Below the pieces are notes generated by a model. The model saw only the letters and a program-made list of their open reading frames with translations. It made no database searches and was not told the origin of the DNA. From positions 168,741 to 232,740 of the forward strand of contig NZ_DAGX01000005.1 in assembly GCF_002498315.1 (NCBI RefSeq): a DNA stretch of 64,000 bases, read 5' to 3'. This stretch comes from Methanofollis sp. UBA420 (GTDB lineage Archaea > Halobacteriota > Methanomicrobia > Methanomicrobiales > Methanofollaceae). How positions within the stretch are numbered: the stretch's first letter is position 1; each line of letters begins with the position of its first letter. This document shows, one piece after another, positions 26,142 through 35,500 of the stretch. The translations under genes and the position numbers were made by a program.

Positions 26142-27398
26142 ATGTGGAAGGCGCTGGACATAGAGGAATGGAAGAACCAGCGGCGGTCCGACCTTGCAGG
26201 GGCGAAGGACGCCGTCGCCGGTATCGTCGATGCGGTGCGGAAGGACGGTGACGAGGCGCTCTACGCGCTCACGAAGAAGTTCGACCACATCGACCTTGAG
26301 GACCTTGCCGTCGCCCCCGAGGAGTTCGAGGGTGCGTACGAGGAGGTGGACGACGCCCTGGTCGAGAGCCTTGCCGAGGCCGAGGCACACATCAGGCGTT
26401 TCCACGAACTGCAGCGCAACCGCTCGCTCTGGCTCGACGAGGTGGAACCCGGGGTGATCCTGGGCGTGAAGACGACGCCCCTCGACCGCATCGGCGCCTA
26501 CGTGCCGGGCGGCAGGGCCGCGTATCCGTCGACCGCCCTGATGACGACGGTCCCGGCGCAGGTGGCTGGGGTCGCGGAGATCTGCGTCTGCTCCCCGCCC
26601 CCGATCCATCCCCTCACCCTGGTGGCCCTCGATATCGCCGGTGTGGACGAGTGTTACCGCGTCGGCGGCGCACAGGCGATCGCGGCGATGGCTCTCGGCA
26701 CGGAAACCATCGACCCGGTCCAGAAGATCGTCGGGCCAGGGAATGTCTTTGTGACGGCGGCGAAGATGATGCTGCGTGAAGAGGCCGAGATCGACTTCCC
26801 GGCCGGCCCCTCGGAGATCGGTATCCTTGCCGACGCGACGGCGAAGCCCGCGTTCGTCGCGGCCGACGTCCTTGCCCAGGCCGAGCACGACCCCCATGCC
26901 GGGTGCATCCTGGTGACCACCGACCCCTCCCTCCCGGCGAAGGTCGGCGCGGAGATCAAGAGGCAGATGGCCACGGCGGAGAGGCGCGCCATCATCGAGA
27001 AGGCCCTCGATCACTCGGGCTATGTGGTCGTCCGCGACCTTGACGAGGCGATCGCCGCGATGGACGACATCGCCCCGGAGCACCTCTCCATCCAGGTCGC
27101 CGACCCGATGGCGGCCCTCACCGCGGTGCGGAACGCGGGTTCCATCTTTGTCGGGCCGTACACCGCTGTCGCCTTCGGCGACTACGCCTCAGGCACCAAT
27201 CATGTGCTGCCGACCGCGGGGTATGCGAAGGTCTACTCCGGACTCGACATCCACCACTTCTGCAAGACCTCCTCTGTCCAGATGATCAGCAGGGAGGGTC
27301 TTGAGTGGCTCGGCGGTATCGTGGAGAACCTCGCCTCTGCCGAGGGCCTCCACGCCCATGCAAACTCTGTCAAGATCCGCAGGCGGAAGGACGCCTGA
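26142..27398 (+). CDS. hisD: Histidinol dehydrogenase
   Basis: A 418-residue zinc enzyme carrying out the last two NAD-dependent oxidations of histidine synthesis. Seen: YVPGGRAAYPSTALMT, RVGGAQAIAAMALGTETI, VGPGNVFVTAAK and the Zn/catalytic segment IDFPAGPSEIGILAD, plus DDIAPEHLSIQ with the catalytic Glu-His and TAGYAKVYSGLDIHHFCK. Length is typical. It stands alone, divergent from wtpA; hisC lies 17 kb away. Confidence 0.96.
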   Translation: MWKALDIEEWKNQRRSDLAGAKDAVAGIVDAVRKDGDEALYALTKKFDHIDLEDLAVAPEEFEGAYEEVDDALVESLAEAEAHIRRFHELQRNRSLWLDEVEPGVILGVKTTPLDRIGAYVPGGRAAYPSTALMTTVPAQVAGVAEICVCSPPPIHPLTLVALDIAGVDECYRVGGAQAIAAMALGTETIDPVQKIVGPGNVFVTAAKMMLREEAEIDFPAGPSEIGILADATAKPAFVAADVLAQAEHDPHAGCILVTTDPSLPAKVGAEIKRQMATAERRAIIEKALDHSGYVVVRDLDEAIAAMDDIAPEHLSIQVADPMAALTAVRNAGSIFVGPYTAVAFGDYASGTNHVLPTAGYAKVYSGLDIHHFCKTSSVQMISREGLEWLGGIVENLASAEGLHAHANSVKIRRRKDA

Positions 27399-27950
27399 AC
27401 CCTCTTTTTTTCGGCTCATCGGACTCTGTTGCATTCCTCTTCTGGAGTGAACATGAGGGGGTGCTCACACCCTTGCCCCTACGTGATGGATCGGCAGAGG
27501 ACGGGAACCCCCTCTGAACAATCAGCGGCCGCCTTCCCGCCCCTATCGCAATCCCGGGGATTCCGGGGGAACGACCAGAGTGAGCTTGAGAAGATCTTTG
27601 ATCTTCGATAGCGCCCCCGGCGCGAGCGTGTGGGAAGGCATGTCGATCAGACGGGCCGTCCCCAACAGAAGAACGAGAAACTTTACCCTGCTCTCTCTCG
27701 CCGGGGGGAGAAACCCCGGACCCCCCACGGCGAAGATAGCCGAGGGGCGGCGAAGTGCCCGGTTCCCGGCACCCTCAAGGCCAGGAGAAGAGGAATTGAG
27801 GGTTTCAAAAGAGCCGTTCGTCGTTCATTCCAGCGTGGACATTGACGAGTGGGAACCCCCCGGAATAGGGCCGGGGGCGTCTCCAGAACTTATTTTTTCG
27901 GGTTAGTTTAACTTGTTCATTTACATTCCTGGCATTGTACAGGAATAATC
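27399..27950. repeat. Repeat-rich gene-free interval
   Basis: No gene recognised. ACGACCAGAGTGAGCTTGAG (27571-27590) leads into GAAGATC-TTT-GATCTTC (27590-27606), a perfect seven-pair hairpin of the dispersed family. CCGGGG-N7-CCCCGG (27701-27719) is a second hairpin, similar in setting to 13065-13081. A T-rich tract right after hisD may terminate it. Confidence 0.6.
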
Positions 27951-28208
27951 ATGAACAACCCCCCTGCACCGGGAGCGGTGCGCTACATCGTTGTCGACAG
28001 GGAAAGCCGAAAGACCCTCTGCATCACCCCCTCCTATGAAGAGGCCTGTCAGGCCTGGCAGGAGGAGATCGGCTACGCGGCCGAGATCCATGCCGTCCCG
28101 GCCACATCACAGGTGGCATTCGTCGGGAGAGGGACCAGGATCGCCGACCCCGAGGTCTGTCACCTGCCATGGCGTGGGTTTGTGTTCCCTCCTTCGGTCA
28201 CAGAGTGA
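27951..28208 (+). CDS. Small protein of unknown function
   Basis: An 85-residue protein, MNNPPAPGAVRYIVVDRES at the start, with SYEEACQAWQEEIGYAAEIH forming a helix and a hydrophobic strand QVAFVGRGTRIADP. No family recognised and no membrane segment. It is flanked upstream by AT-rich promoter-like sequence and downstream by two strong hairpins, which argues it is an expressed single gene. Confidence 0.55.
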   Translation: MNNPPAPGAVRYIVVDRESRKTLCITPSYEEACQAWQEEIGYAAEIHAVPATSQVAFVGRGTRIADPEVCHLPWRGFVFPPSVTE

Positions 28209-28219
28209 TCCCTGGGGCA

Positions 28220-28277
28220 GGCCCTCACAGGGCCCGGAAAAAAAGGGGATGGCTCTGGAGAACTCCCGGTCCAGAGC
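28220..28277 (+). terminator. Tandem hairpins after small gene
   Basis: GGCCCT-CAC-AGGGCC (28220-28234) followed by A-rich sequence, then GCTCTGGA-N10-TCCAGAGC (28252-28277). Both stems are exact. They lie between convergent genes and may terminate both. The GCCCTCACAGGGC core recurs at 60153-60167. Confidence 0.6.
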
Positions 28278-28312
28278 ACAGGTGGCGGGTGCGGCCTGTT
28301 TGATTTTCCCTT

Positions 28313-28363
28313 TTTCTCGACTCCCTTTTGTCGTCCTCTCGAACCCTTCACGTTCGGAAGGGT
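28313..28363. repeat. Dispersed repeat copy with hairpin
   Basis: In reverse complement it reads GGACGACAAAAGGGAGTCGA-GAAA, matching copies at 45812-45839 and 27565-27592. ACCCTTC-N7-GAAGGGT (28343-28363) is an exact seven-pair stem beside it. Confidence 0.55.
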
Positions 28364-28377
28364 CAGATAGAAACCTT

Positions 28378-29328
28378 TCAGAACCGCCAGACAGGGCCGC
28401 CGCTCCGCCACCCGTTCTTCCGGGTGCCGGGTTCGGCCTCCTTCTGGTCGTCGGCCGCCTCGCGCAGGGTGGCGCTCGTCAGGTCCGCCAGGTGGACGGC
28501 CCATGCCTCCGGCGTGTGGCAGGGCACCTCGCCGTGGGGGCCGTGGTGGGCCTGGACAATATGGAGCAGGTGAGAAAATCTTTCCTCCGGGATGCGGCCG
28601 CGGAACCGGGCAAGATAGGAGACGCCAATGGTGACATGGCCGACGAGGTCATACTCGGGTCTCGCCGTGAAGGCAAGCCCGGCCTCGTCGAAGCAGAATG
28701 CCTTCCCGATATCGTGGAGGAGCGCCCCCGCGACGACGAGGTCGCGGTCCATCGGGATGCAGGCGGCATCGCAGGACGCTGCCGCGATCCTGGCCGTCTC
28801 CAGGGTGTGTCCGGCAAGGCCGCCGCGGTACTCGTGGTGCCGCGACTTCGCGGCAGGTTTCATGAAGAACCCGTCCGCGCCGGCAATCGCTTCGAGCACC
28901 AGATCTCGCAGTGCGCCGTCGGCGATATCGCCGGCCATCGCCAGCACACCACCCTTCAGTTCGGCCTCGTTCACCGGCGCACAGACGAAGTCCGCCGCAG
29001 AGACCTCGTCGGGCGGCACCTCTGCGAGGTCGGCGATCCCTTCGTTCACCGATACCTGCACCGCGCCGTTGTAGGCCTTTGCAAAGCCCCGGATACGGTA
29101 GACAGCCCCGACCTTCAGTTTTTCTGCCGCCGTAGAAACGGCCTCGCCGTACCCCTGCACGCCCCAGATGTTGCAGGCGAGAGACCCGGTCCTGTCGGCG
29201 ACCTGCGCCAGGATATAGGGACTCCCGTCCCTCTTCTGCTTCACTTCGGCAGACCTGAGGAGAAAGATCCCGTCGACCTCCTCCCCATCGGCGATATCCC
29301 CGACAAAGGTTTCCTTCCGGTTGGCCAT
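28378..29328 (-). CDS. OB-fold/HD-domain nuclease-like protein
   Basis: A 316-residue protein with the layout of YhaM-type 3'-5' exoribonucleases: N-terminal OB fold (residues about 8-105; DGSPYILAQVADRTGSLACN) and HD domain (about 155-290) with metal residues in YRGGLAGHTLETA, GALLHDIGKAF, HIVQAHHGPHG and HLADLTSA. Family activity is metal-dependent RNA or DNA end trimming; here it is inferred. Its ATG overlaps the stop of the upstream ATPase (TGATG), so translation is coupled. Last gene of a three-gene operon. The C-terminal ~30 residues are charged and poorly conserved-looking. Confidence 0.82.
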   Translation of the reverse strand: MANRKETFVGDIADGEEVDGIFLLRSAEVKQKRDGSPYILAQVADRTGSLACNIWGVQGYGEAVSTAAEKLKVGAVYRIRGFAKAYNGAVQVSVNEGIADLAEVPPDEVSAADFVCAPVNEAELKGGVLAMAGDIADGALRDLVLEAIAGADGFFMKPAAKSRHHEYRGGLAGHTLETARIAAASCDAACIPMDRDLVVAGALLHDIGKAFCFDEAGLAFTARPEYDLVGHVTIGVSYLARFRGRIPEERFSHLLHIVQAHHGPHGEVPCHTPEAWAVHLADLTSATLREAADDQKEAEPGTRKNGWRSGGPVWRF

Positions 29329-30605
29329 CAGAACTCCACCTCAAGCACCGCCTCTTCCTCCTCCTTCAGGTCACCCTTCACCTTCTCCCTGTCGAAGGCA
29401 TAGGCGGCCGCGGGGTTGTACTCCGGGTACAGCCCGCACTTGTCCAGCACATCCACGAATTCGCGGAGGAAAATGCGGGGGATGACGTCCACCCTCCCGC
29501 CGAACCCCGTCGTGACACGGTCGATCATCCCCTGCATAAAGCGGTGGGAGACGCGGTTCCTGTCCACCGGCGCGGCGGCGTCGGCATAGACCTCGCAGAC
29601 CTTCAGGGCCGCCTCTTCCAGTTTCTGCAGGTCGAAGGGGCGGAGACGGATCTGGGCCTGGAGGGGGTTGGCATAGTCGTCAGCGCCCACGATCTTCAGG
29701 CGGTCGTACAGGGGCGGCAGAGAGCGTATCCCCTTCGACCCCTCGAAGAAGGCCGGCGTGCCGGTGAAGAGGAAGTAGCAGTGCGACATCTCCCCCCTGT
29801 CGACGGCGTCGACGATCTGGCGGAGGTTACCGTAGCCCTTTGCCCGGAGGTTCGAGGGCAGGGCCTGCACCGTCTCGACCTCGTCCACCGCCACTGCAAG
29901 CCCGGCATACCCGGCCGCCCTGATGATCCGCATAAAGCCCCGCAGAAAGACGAGCGCCGAGACCTCGTCCACCTCGCCCTTCACGCCGGCCGCCTGCCTG
30001 AACTTCCGCCCCACATGGGGTTCGCCCGAGAGCCAGCCGAGCGCCGCCTGGGCGAGAGGGAAGTCCCCGGCGCAGTTCGCCGTGTAGTAGACCCGGAGCG
30101 CCGCGGCGAGTGCGGGGTTCACTGCCGAGATGTCGGCAAGGGCCGCCTCGATCCTCTCCACCGTCCCGGTCTTCAGGGCCTCGTCCTCCTCCGAGACCCC
30201 TTCGACCTCGATGATCCTCTCCTCGATCGCGAAGATCCAGTCGTCCACGATCTCTTTGAGGGCGTTCTCGTGCTCCGCAGTCCTGAGAGACGAGAGGATC
30301 CGGTAATACAGCGCGCTCTCCTTGTGGAGAGGGGTGTCTGCCGAGATCATCACGTGCGCGGTGACAAACGTCTTTTCCCGTGCGATTTCCAGGGCCCGCG
30401 CCACCAGAAAAGTCTTCCCGCTCCCGTAATCCCCGCAGACGAATTTGATGTCGGCCCCTCCCGATGCGGCGAAGTCAAGTTGTCTGCCGATCACCTCTTC
30501 TTCCACCGACAGGCCAACGGCAAGACGTTCCAGCCCCGATGCAGGCACAGTCCCGCGCCTGAGCGCATTGATGATCCCGATACTCTCTGTTTTTCTCCCG
30601 TCCAT
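29328..30605 (-). CDS. BrxD-like P-loop ATPase (DUF2791)
   Basis: A 425-residue ATPase resembling the BREX-associated BrxD/DUF2791 ATP-binding family. Walker A is CGDYGSGKTFLVARAL, Walker B LAVAVDEVETVQALP, with CYFLFTGTPAFFEG as sensor-like strand; the C-terminal third is helical (RIFLREFVDVLDKCGLYPEY). ATG 30605 follows the upstream stop closely; ATG 30629 is an alternative that overlaps the upstream gene by 20 bases. No BREX partners (PglX methylase, PglZ, BrxC, helicase) are in the window. Instead it is sandwiched between a TPR/winged-helix protein and an OB-HD nuclease-like protein. Function in archaea unknown. Confidence 0.82.
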   Translation of the reverse strand: MDGRKTESIGIINALRRGTVPASGLERLAVGLSVEEEVIGRQLDFAASGGADIKFVCGDYGSGKTFLVARALEIAREKTFVTAHVMISADTPLHKESALYYRILSSLRTAEHENALKEIVDDWIFAIEERIIEVEGVSEEDEALKTGTVERIEAALADISAVNPALAAALRVYYTANCAGDFPLAQAALGWLSGEPHVGRKFRQAAGVKGEVDEVSALVFLRGFMRIIRAAGYAGLAVAVDEVETVQALPSNLRAKGYGNLRQIVDAVDRGEMSHCYFLFTGTPAFFEGSKGIRSLPPLYDRLKIVGADDYANPLQAQIRLRPFDLQKLEEAALKVCEVYADAAAPVDRNRVSHRFMQGMIDRVTTGFGGRVDVIPRIFLREFVDVLDKCGLYPEYNPAAAYAFDREKVKGDLKEEEEAVLEVEF

Positions 30606-30609
30606 CAAC

Positions 30610-32439
30610 TCACTTCCCGCAGTAGACATATATCTCGCCGTGCTCGCCCATGCCCTGTTTTTCGATCAGGGGGACGCCGGCGTCGTTCGCTTTTTTGATC
30701 AGGCGGTTCACCACGCCGCTCACCCGGCGGGTATCGAGCACCTTGCGGAGTTCCTCCTCATTGGTCTCGCGGTGCTGGCGTAAAAAGGCGACCAGCGCCT
30801 TTTCGCGTTCGTCGAGACCGAGGTCCGGCTCTTCGGCATCGTTTTTGCTCAGGTCGGTTCCTGCTGTGCCGGCACTGGCACCTGCAGCCACCCCACCGCC
30901 TCTGCCTTCAAAGGGAAAGACCGGAAGTTCGGCGACCGTCGCCTCCTTGCACCGCCTGACGACATCGAAGAAGGCGTCCGTGCAGGTGCGGGATAGGTCC
31001 AGCCCGTGGAGGCAGTACTCCTTGCAGCGCACATAATCGCCTGCGTCCAGCGCCTCCACGGCCGCTCGGAGGCAGACCCGCGCGAAGACCTCGGTCCCCT
31101 CAGGGCCGAGGTGGCCGGTCTCGGTCGAGAACCTCCTGACGAGCGCGTCGAGAAGCCTCTTCCTCCCTGCGCCTCCCTCGTCACCGCCGATGACGGCCTC
31201 GGCCACCTTCACGAGGTCGGCGGTCCGCTGCGTGTTCGTGAGAATATGGATGAGGATCTTCTCACACTCCCGCGTCTCGCCCTGCCGCGCCAGAAACCGG
31301 GCGTACTCGATCCCGCCGTTGAGGAAGTCGAGCCTGTACGCCCGGTACAGCCAGTCCCGCGCCGTCTCCATGTCCCCGAAAGAGGCATAGAACAGGCCCG
31401 TCCTCGTAAGGCTGACGACGTTCGGATCACGGGAGACGGTCTCAAGGTAGCACGCCGGCACTGTCTCCGGGGCGTACGCCTTCCTGAGAAACTGTTCATA
31501 GGCGGCGACGGCCATCTCCAGGGTCTCGGGATCGTCCATCCCGCTGATCCCATCCCTGATCAACGCCTCGTAGCACTCCCTCGCAAGCTCGGTCTGCCCG
31601 GTCGCCGCGATGAGTTCACAGGCGACGAGCTGGTGGATCGGGTGAGGGCTCCGGGCGAGGAGGCGTTCGCAGGCCTCCAGGGCCTCGCGGCACCTCCCCT
31701 CAGACTTGAGCAGGAGGACATAGTCAAAGAGGAGGTCGTCGTCAGGAGTCTCCCCGAGATACCGGGGAAAGATCTTCAGGGCCGCAGGCCGGTCGAAGGC
31801 AGAGAGGGCGGCGAGGTACTGCCGCAGAAACGCCGGGTTTGCCGTCCTCCTGAAGGTCTCGACCGATGCCGCCGCGGCGTCCCGGTGCCGCCCGGCGACC
31901 ATCAGGGCGTCGATGTACTCGGCATCGGCATCGGTCCCGCCAAGGAGTTCCTGATAGGCCGAGAGCGCCTCCTCCCCCCTGCCACACTCGATGAGGGCGC
32001 GGATCAGGGCGCGAGCATCATCCTTCTTTCCCGAGACCCGGGCAAGGGCGGAGAGGATCGGAATAGCCGACATCTGGTCGCGCTTCCCGGAGAAATATGC
32101 CGCGTAGGCCCTGAGAGCCTCTTCGTTTGCCGGGTCGAGCTGGACTGCCCGGGCATAGGCGGAGACCGCCCTCCCGTCCCCCCGCGCCGAGAGCACCCGG
32201 CCAAGAAAACTGTGAAGGTACGAGGAATCGGGCATCTTCCTGAGGAGATCCCTGAGGTGTGCCTCCGCCTCGTTGTATTCCGCGAGGGCAAAGAGGTTTG
32301 TGGCGACGAGTATCGCAAGGGAGGTATCGTCTGAGCCGTTCAGGAGGCGCGTGCACAGGTCGATCGACTCCCTGTACTTCCCTGCTTCATAGAGGGCGAA
32401 GGCTTCCTTCCCGGCATCGGCTGGTGGTTGATCGGTCAT
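30610..32439 (-). CDS. TPR protein with C-terminal winged helix
   Basis: A 609-residue protein. Residues 1 to about 490 are helical TPR-like repeats (AFALYEAGKYRESIDLCTRL, YNEAEAHLRDLLRKMPDSSY, and similar). A flexible Gly/Ala linker (FEGRGGGVAAGASAG) leads to a C-terminal winged-helix domain (EKALVAFLRQHRETNEEELR, KVLDTRRVSGVVNRLIKKAN). It could scaffold a complex and bind nucleic acid; both are inferences. MTDQPPADAGKEAF at 32439 was taken as start, as the upstream 25 codons look non-coding. First gene of the overlapping operon with the BrxD-like ATPase and OB-HD protein. Confidence 0.8.
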   Translation of the reverse strand: MTDQPPADAGKEAFALYEAGKYRESIDLCTRLLNGSDDTSLAILVATNLFALAEYNEAEAHLRDLLRKMPDSSYLHSFLGRVLSARGDGRAVSAYARAVQLDPANEEALRAYAAYFSGKRDQMSAIPILSALARVSGKKDDARALIRALIECGRGEEALSAYQELLGGTDADAEYIDALMVAGRHRDAAAASVETFRRTANPAFLRQYLAALSAFDRPAALKIFPRYLGETPDDDLLFDYVLLLKSEGRCREALEACERLLARSPHPIHQLVACELIAATGQTELARECYEALIRDGISGMDDPETLEMAVAAYEQFLRKAYAPETVPACYLETVSRDPNVVSLTRTGLFYASFGDMETARDWLYRAYRLDFLNGGIEYARFLARQGETRECEKILIHILTNTQRTADLVKVAEAVIGGDEGGAGRKRLLDALVRRFSTETGHLGPEGTEVFARVCLRAAVEALDAGDYVRCKEYCLHGLDLSRTCTDAFFDVVRRCKEATVAELPVFPFEGRGGGVAAGASAGTAGTDLSKNDAEEPDLGLDEREKALVAFLRQHRETNEEELRKVLDTRRVSGVVNRLIKKANDAGVPLIEKQGMGEHGEIYVYCGK

Positions 32440-32514
32440 GCGTGGTTGCGAGTACTTCACCGCACGCCCCAATAAGGGTAGTGAAAAAAGTCTGACTCTC
32501 CCGGCACCAGGCAC

Positions 32515-35500
32515 TCAGGCGTTGAGGAGTTCCTGCAGCATGCGGGAGAGTTCATCGATCCGATACGGCTTCCCGATACTCCCGAAGAGCCCGAACGTCT
32601 TCGGGTTCCTGACAACAGGGTCGTTCAGGTAGCCGCTCGACACCACCACCTTCACCGCCGGGTCGAGTTCGCGGAGACGGGTGAAGGTCTCCTCACCGCC
32701 CATCCTGCCCGGCACGGTCAGGTCAAGGATGACACCGTCGAAGGGCTTCCCCTCTTTCAGCGCCTCTTCAAAGCGCGTCACCGCTTCTTCGCCGTCCTGT
32801 GCCGTGGTCACCGTGTAGCCGAGATGCCGGAGAATGTCGCTGGTGGTTTCGAGAATACCTGCTTCGTCGTCCATCAGCAGGATCGACCCGATCCTGCCTG
32901 ACGTTATGACCTCGGGCTTCATCTCTGCATGTACATTATGTGCAGATGATGGCAGATAAAGGGAGAAGATTGTCCCGGCACCGGTTTCAGACGCCACATC
33001 CATCCATCCTCCATGATTCTTGATGATGGGAAGGGCGACCGCAAGGCCGAGGCCGGAACCATGCTTTTTGGTCGTGAAATAGGGGTCGAAGATCCGCCCC
33101 AGATGCTCCTTCTGGATGCCGACGCCATCGTCCCTCACCGTGATCCGCACGTACGAACCTATCGGAAGAGGGACAGGATCGTTCCCTGACACCTCCACGA
33201 CCTGTGCCCCGATAGTCACTTCACCGCCGCCGGGCATCGCCTGGTCGGCATTGATGATCAGTGCCTGGAGCACCTGGAGGATCTGGGCAGGGTCGGCGTC
33301 CACCGGCATCGGCCCGGGCCCGAGGTCGAGCCTGCAGGTGCTCTTCGAGCCGCGGAGTGCGTAATTTGCCGCTTCATGGATGATGTCGGCGACATCCAGC
33401 GTGTCTTTCCGGGGTTCTGTCCTATCGGAGAAACTGAAGAGTTGCCGCGTGATCTCCCCCGCCCGCATCGTCGCCGCCTCGGCCTCGGTCAGGCGGTGGT
33501 AAACGAAATCGTCGGTGAGAGCTTCATCCGGGCAAGGTTGAGATTGCCCATGATCGAAGTGAGAATGTTGTTAAAGTCGTGAGCAATCCCACCGGCAAGT
33601 TCAGAGAGGGAGAGGAGTTTCTCTGTCCTGACAAACTCCTCCTCGGCTTTTTTCACCTCGGTGATATCGCGGCCGACAGCCTGATACTCCGAGACGTCAC
33701 CGTCAGGGGTGAAGATGGCCCGTAGCGTCCACTGGTGCCACCGCACATCCCCGTCAGGGTGCCGGGCGGCGCCTTCAAGGGTGATGCTCTGCCGGCCACC
33801 CGCAAAACGCCCGGCAAGGGAAGTAAGGAGATCCTCACAGCCATCAGGGAGGAGTGCGGCGACAGAAGACCCGAGTATCTCGTCCCTGCTGCGGCCGAAG
33901 GAGCGGCAGCACGCCTCGTTCACGAAGGAGAGGTGCAGGTCGGACCCGAACCGGCAGATCCATTCGGTCTGGTCCTCGACCACGCCGCGGTAGCGCGCCT
34001 CGCTCGCCCGGATCTCCTCCTCCATCTGCTTGCGCACCGTGATGTCCTCGGCGAGGGCGACAAGCCCCCTCTTCCTGCTGTCCGCGAGCGGCCTGGCATT
34101 CCAGACGAGGATCTTTGTTTCACCGTTTTTCGCCAGGATCGGGAGTTCCATGTTCTCGATCCGTCCAGAGGAGGAGATCCTCTCACGGATGTCGTGCATG
34201 ATGGCGTCTCTGGAAACGGTGTCAGGGATGAGGAGATCCCAGACCATGCCAACCGGCTTTCCGACCATCTCGTCCCGGTCGAACCCTGTGATCTCGGCCG
34301 CCGCCTTGTTCCAGACGCTCACGTCCCCTTCCTCGTCGATGACGGTGAGGAGCATCATGGCATTCTCAATGACACTCTCCCTGAACGAACTGAGTGCCCG
34401 GACATGCTCTTCCGCGCGTTTGCGTTCCGATATCTCCAGGCCAAGGAGTTCGTTTGCCCGTGTCAGTTTCTCGGTCCTTTCGAGGACGAGTTCTTCGAGG
34501 TGCGTACGGTACTTCGCAAGTTCCTCCTCGATCTCGATCCGCTCGGTGATGTCGGCGAAGGAGAGCATGATGCAGAGAGGTTCGTTCTCCTCATCTGTCA
34601 CCATGTTTGCCGATACGCTGGCATGGAAACGTTTTCCTCCCTTCTTCTTCCCGACCAGATCTCCCATCCATCCCCCGTCCCTGTCGATGCGGTCGAGGAT
34701 CGCGGCGATCTGCTTTTTCTGCACCCAGAACCGGTCAAGCGGCTTTCCCACCACTTTCTGAATATCCTCGTAGCCCCATTGTTTCAGGGCTGAGTGATTT
34801 GCAAAGACGAGGTCGCCCTCGAGATCGGTGATGATGATCGGGTTGATCGAGGAGGTGACAGCGCTGTCCATGACCCTGAGGGCCTCTTCGATCCTCTTCC
34901 TCTCCGATATGTCGATCGCCGACCCGATGAGTTCGACTGCCTTCCCTTCTTCGTTTCGGATTACCCGTACTTCAGAGTGGACCCAGCGGTACTTCCCGTC
35001 CTTGTGCCTGATCCTGTACTCGAAGGTCCGCCTGCCCTCCTCGATGAGTGCGGTATATTCCTCGCCCTGGACGCGCGGACGGTCCGCAGGGTGGATGTAG
35101 GTGGACCAGAATGTGGAGTCGAAGAGGATCTCCTGCGGTTCGAAGCCGATGAGGCCGGTGATGTTCTCGGTCACAAAGGTGATCGGGCCCATCCCGCGTC
35201 CGGTGGTCGAGGGTTCTGCCGAGAAGATCGCCACCGGGCTTGAGGAGAGGATGTGCTGGAGACGCGACTTTGTCGATTCGAGTTCGACTTCGAGACGCCG
35301 CCGCTGGAGCGCCACCGAGGAGAGGTGGGCAAAGGTCTCGATCGTCGAGACCGATTCCAGACAAACCTCGTCCCTGAGAACGACGACCACACAGCCGAAG
35401 AGTTCGTCGCCCCGTGCAATCCCCATGACATATTCTTTCCTGCTGGTGCCTTTTGCGAAGGTATCGACAATCGTCCTGATCGGCCCGGCGAGGAGTCCAG

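Noticed and set aside
31006..32334. 442-codon plus-strand frame opposite the TPR gene
   Set aside because: No motifs, biased composition; the TPR pattern on the other strand is convincing.
28378..32439. Complete BREX system
   Set aside because: Only a BrxD-like ATPase is present; no PglX, PglZ, BrxC, BrxL or helicase is found on either side.
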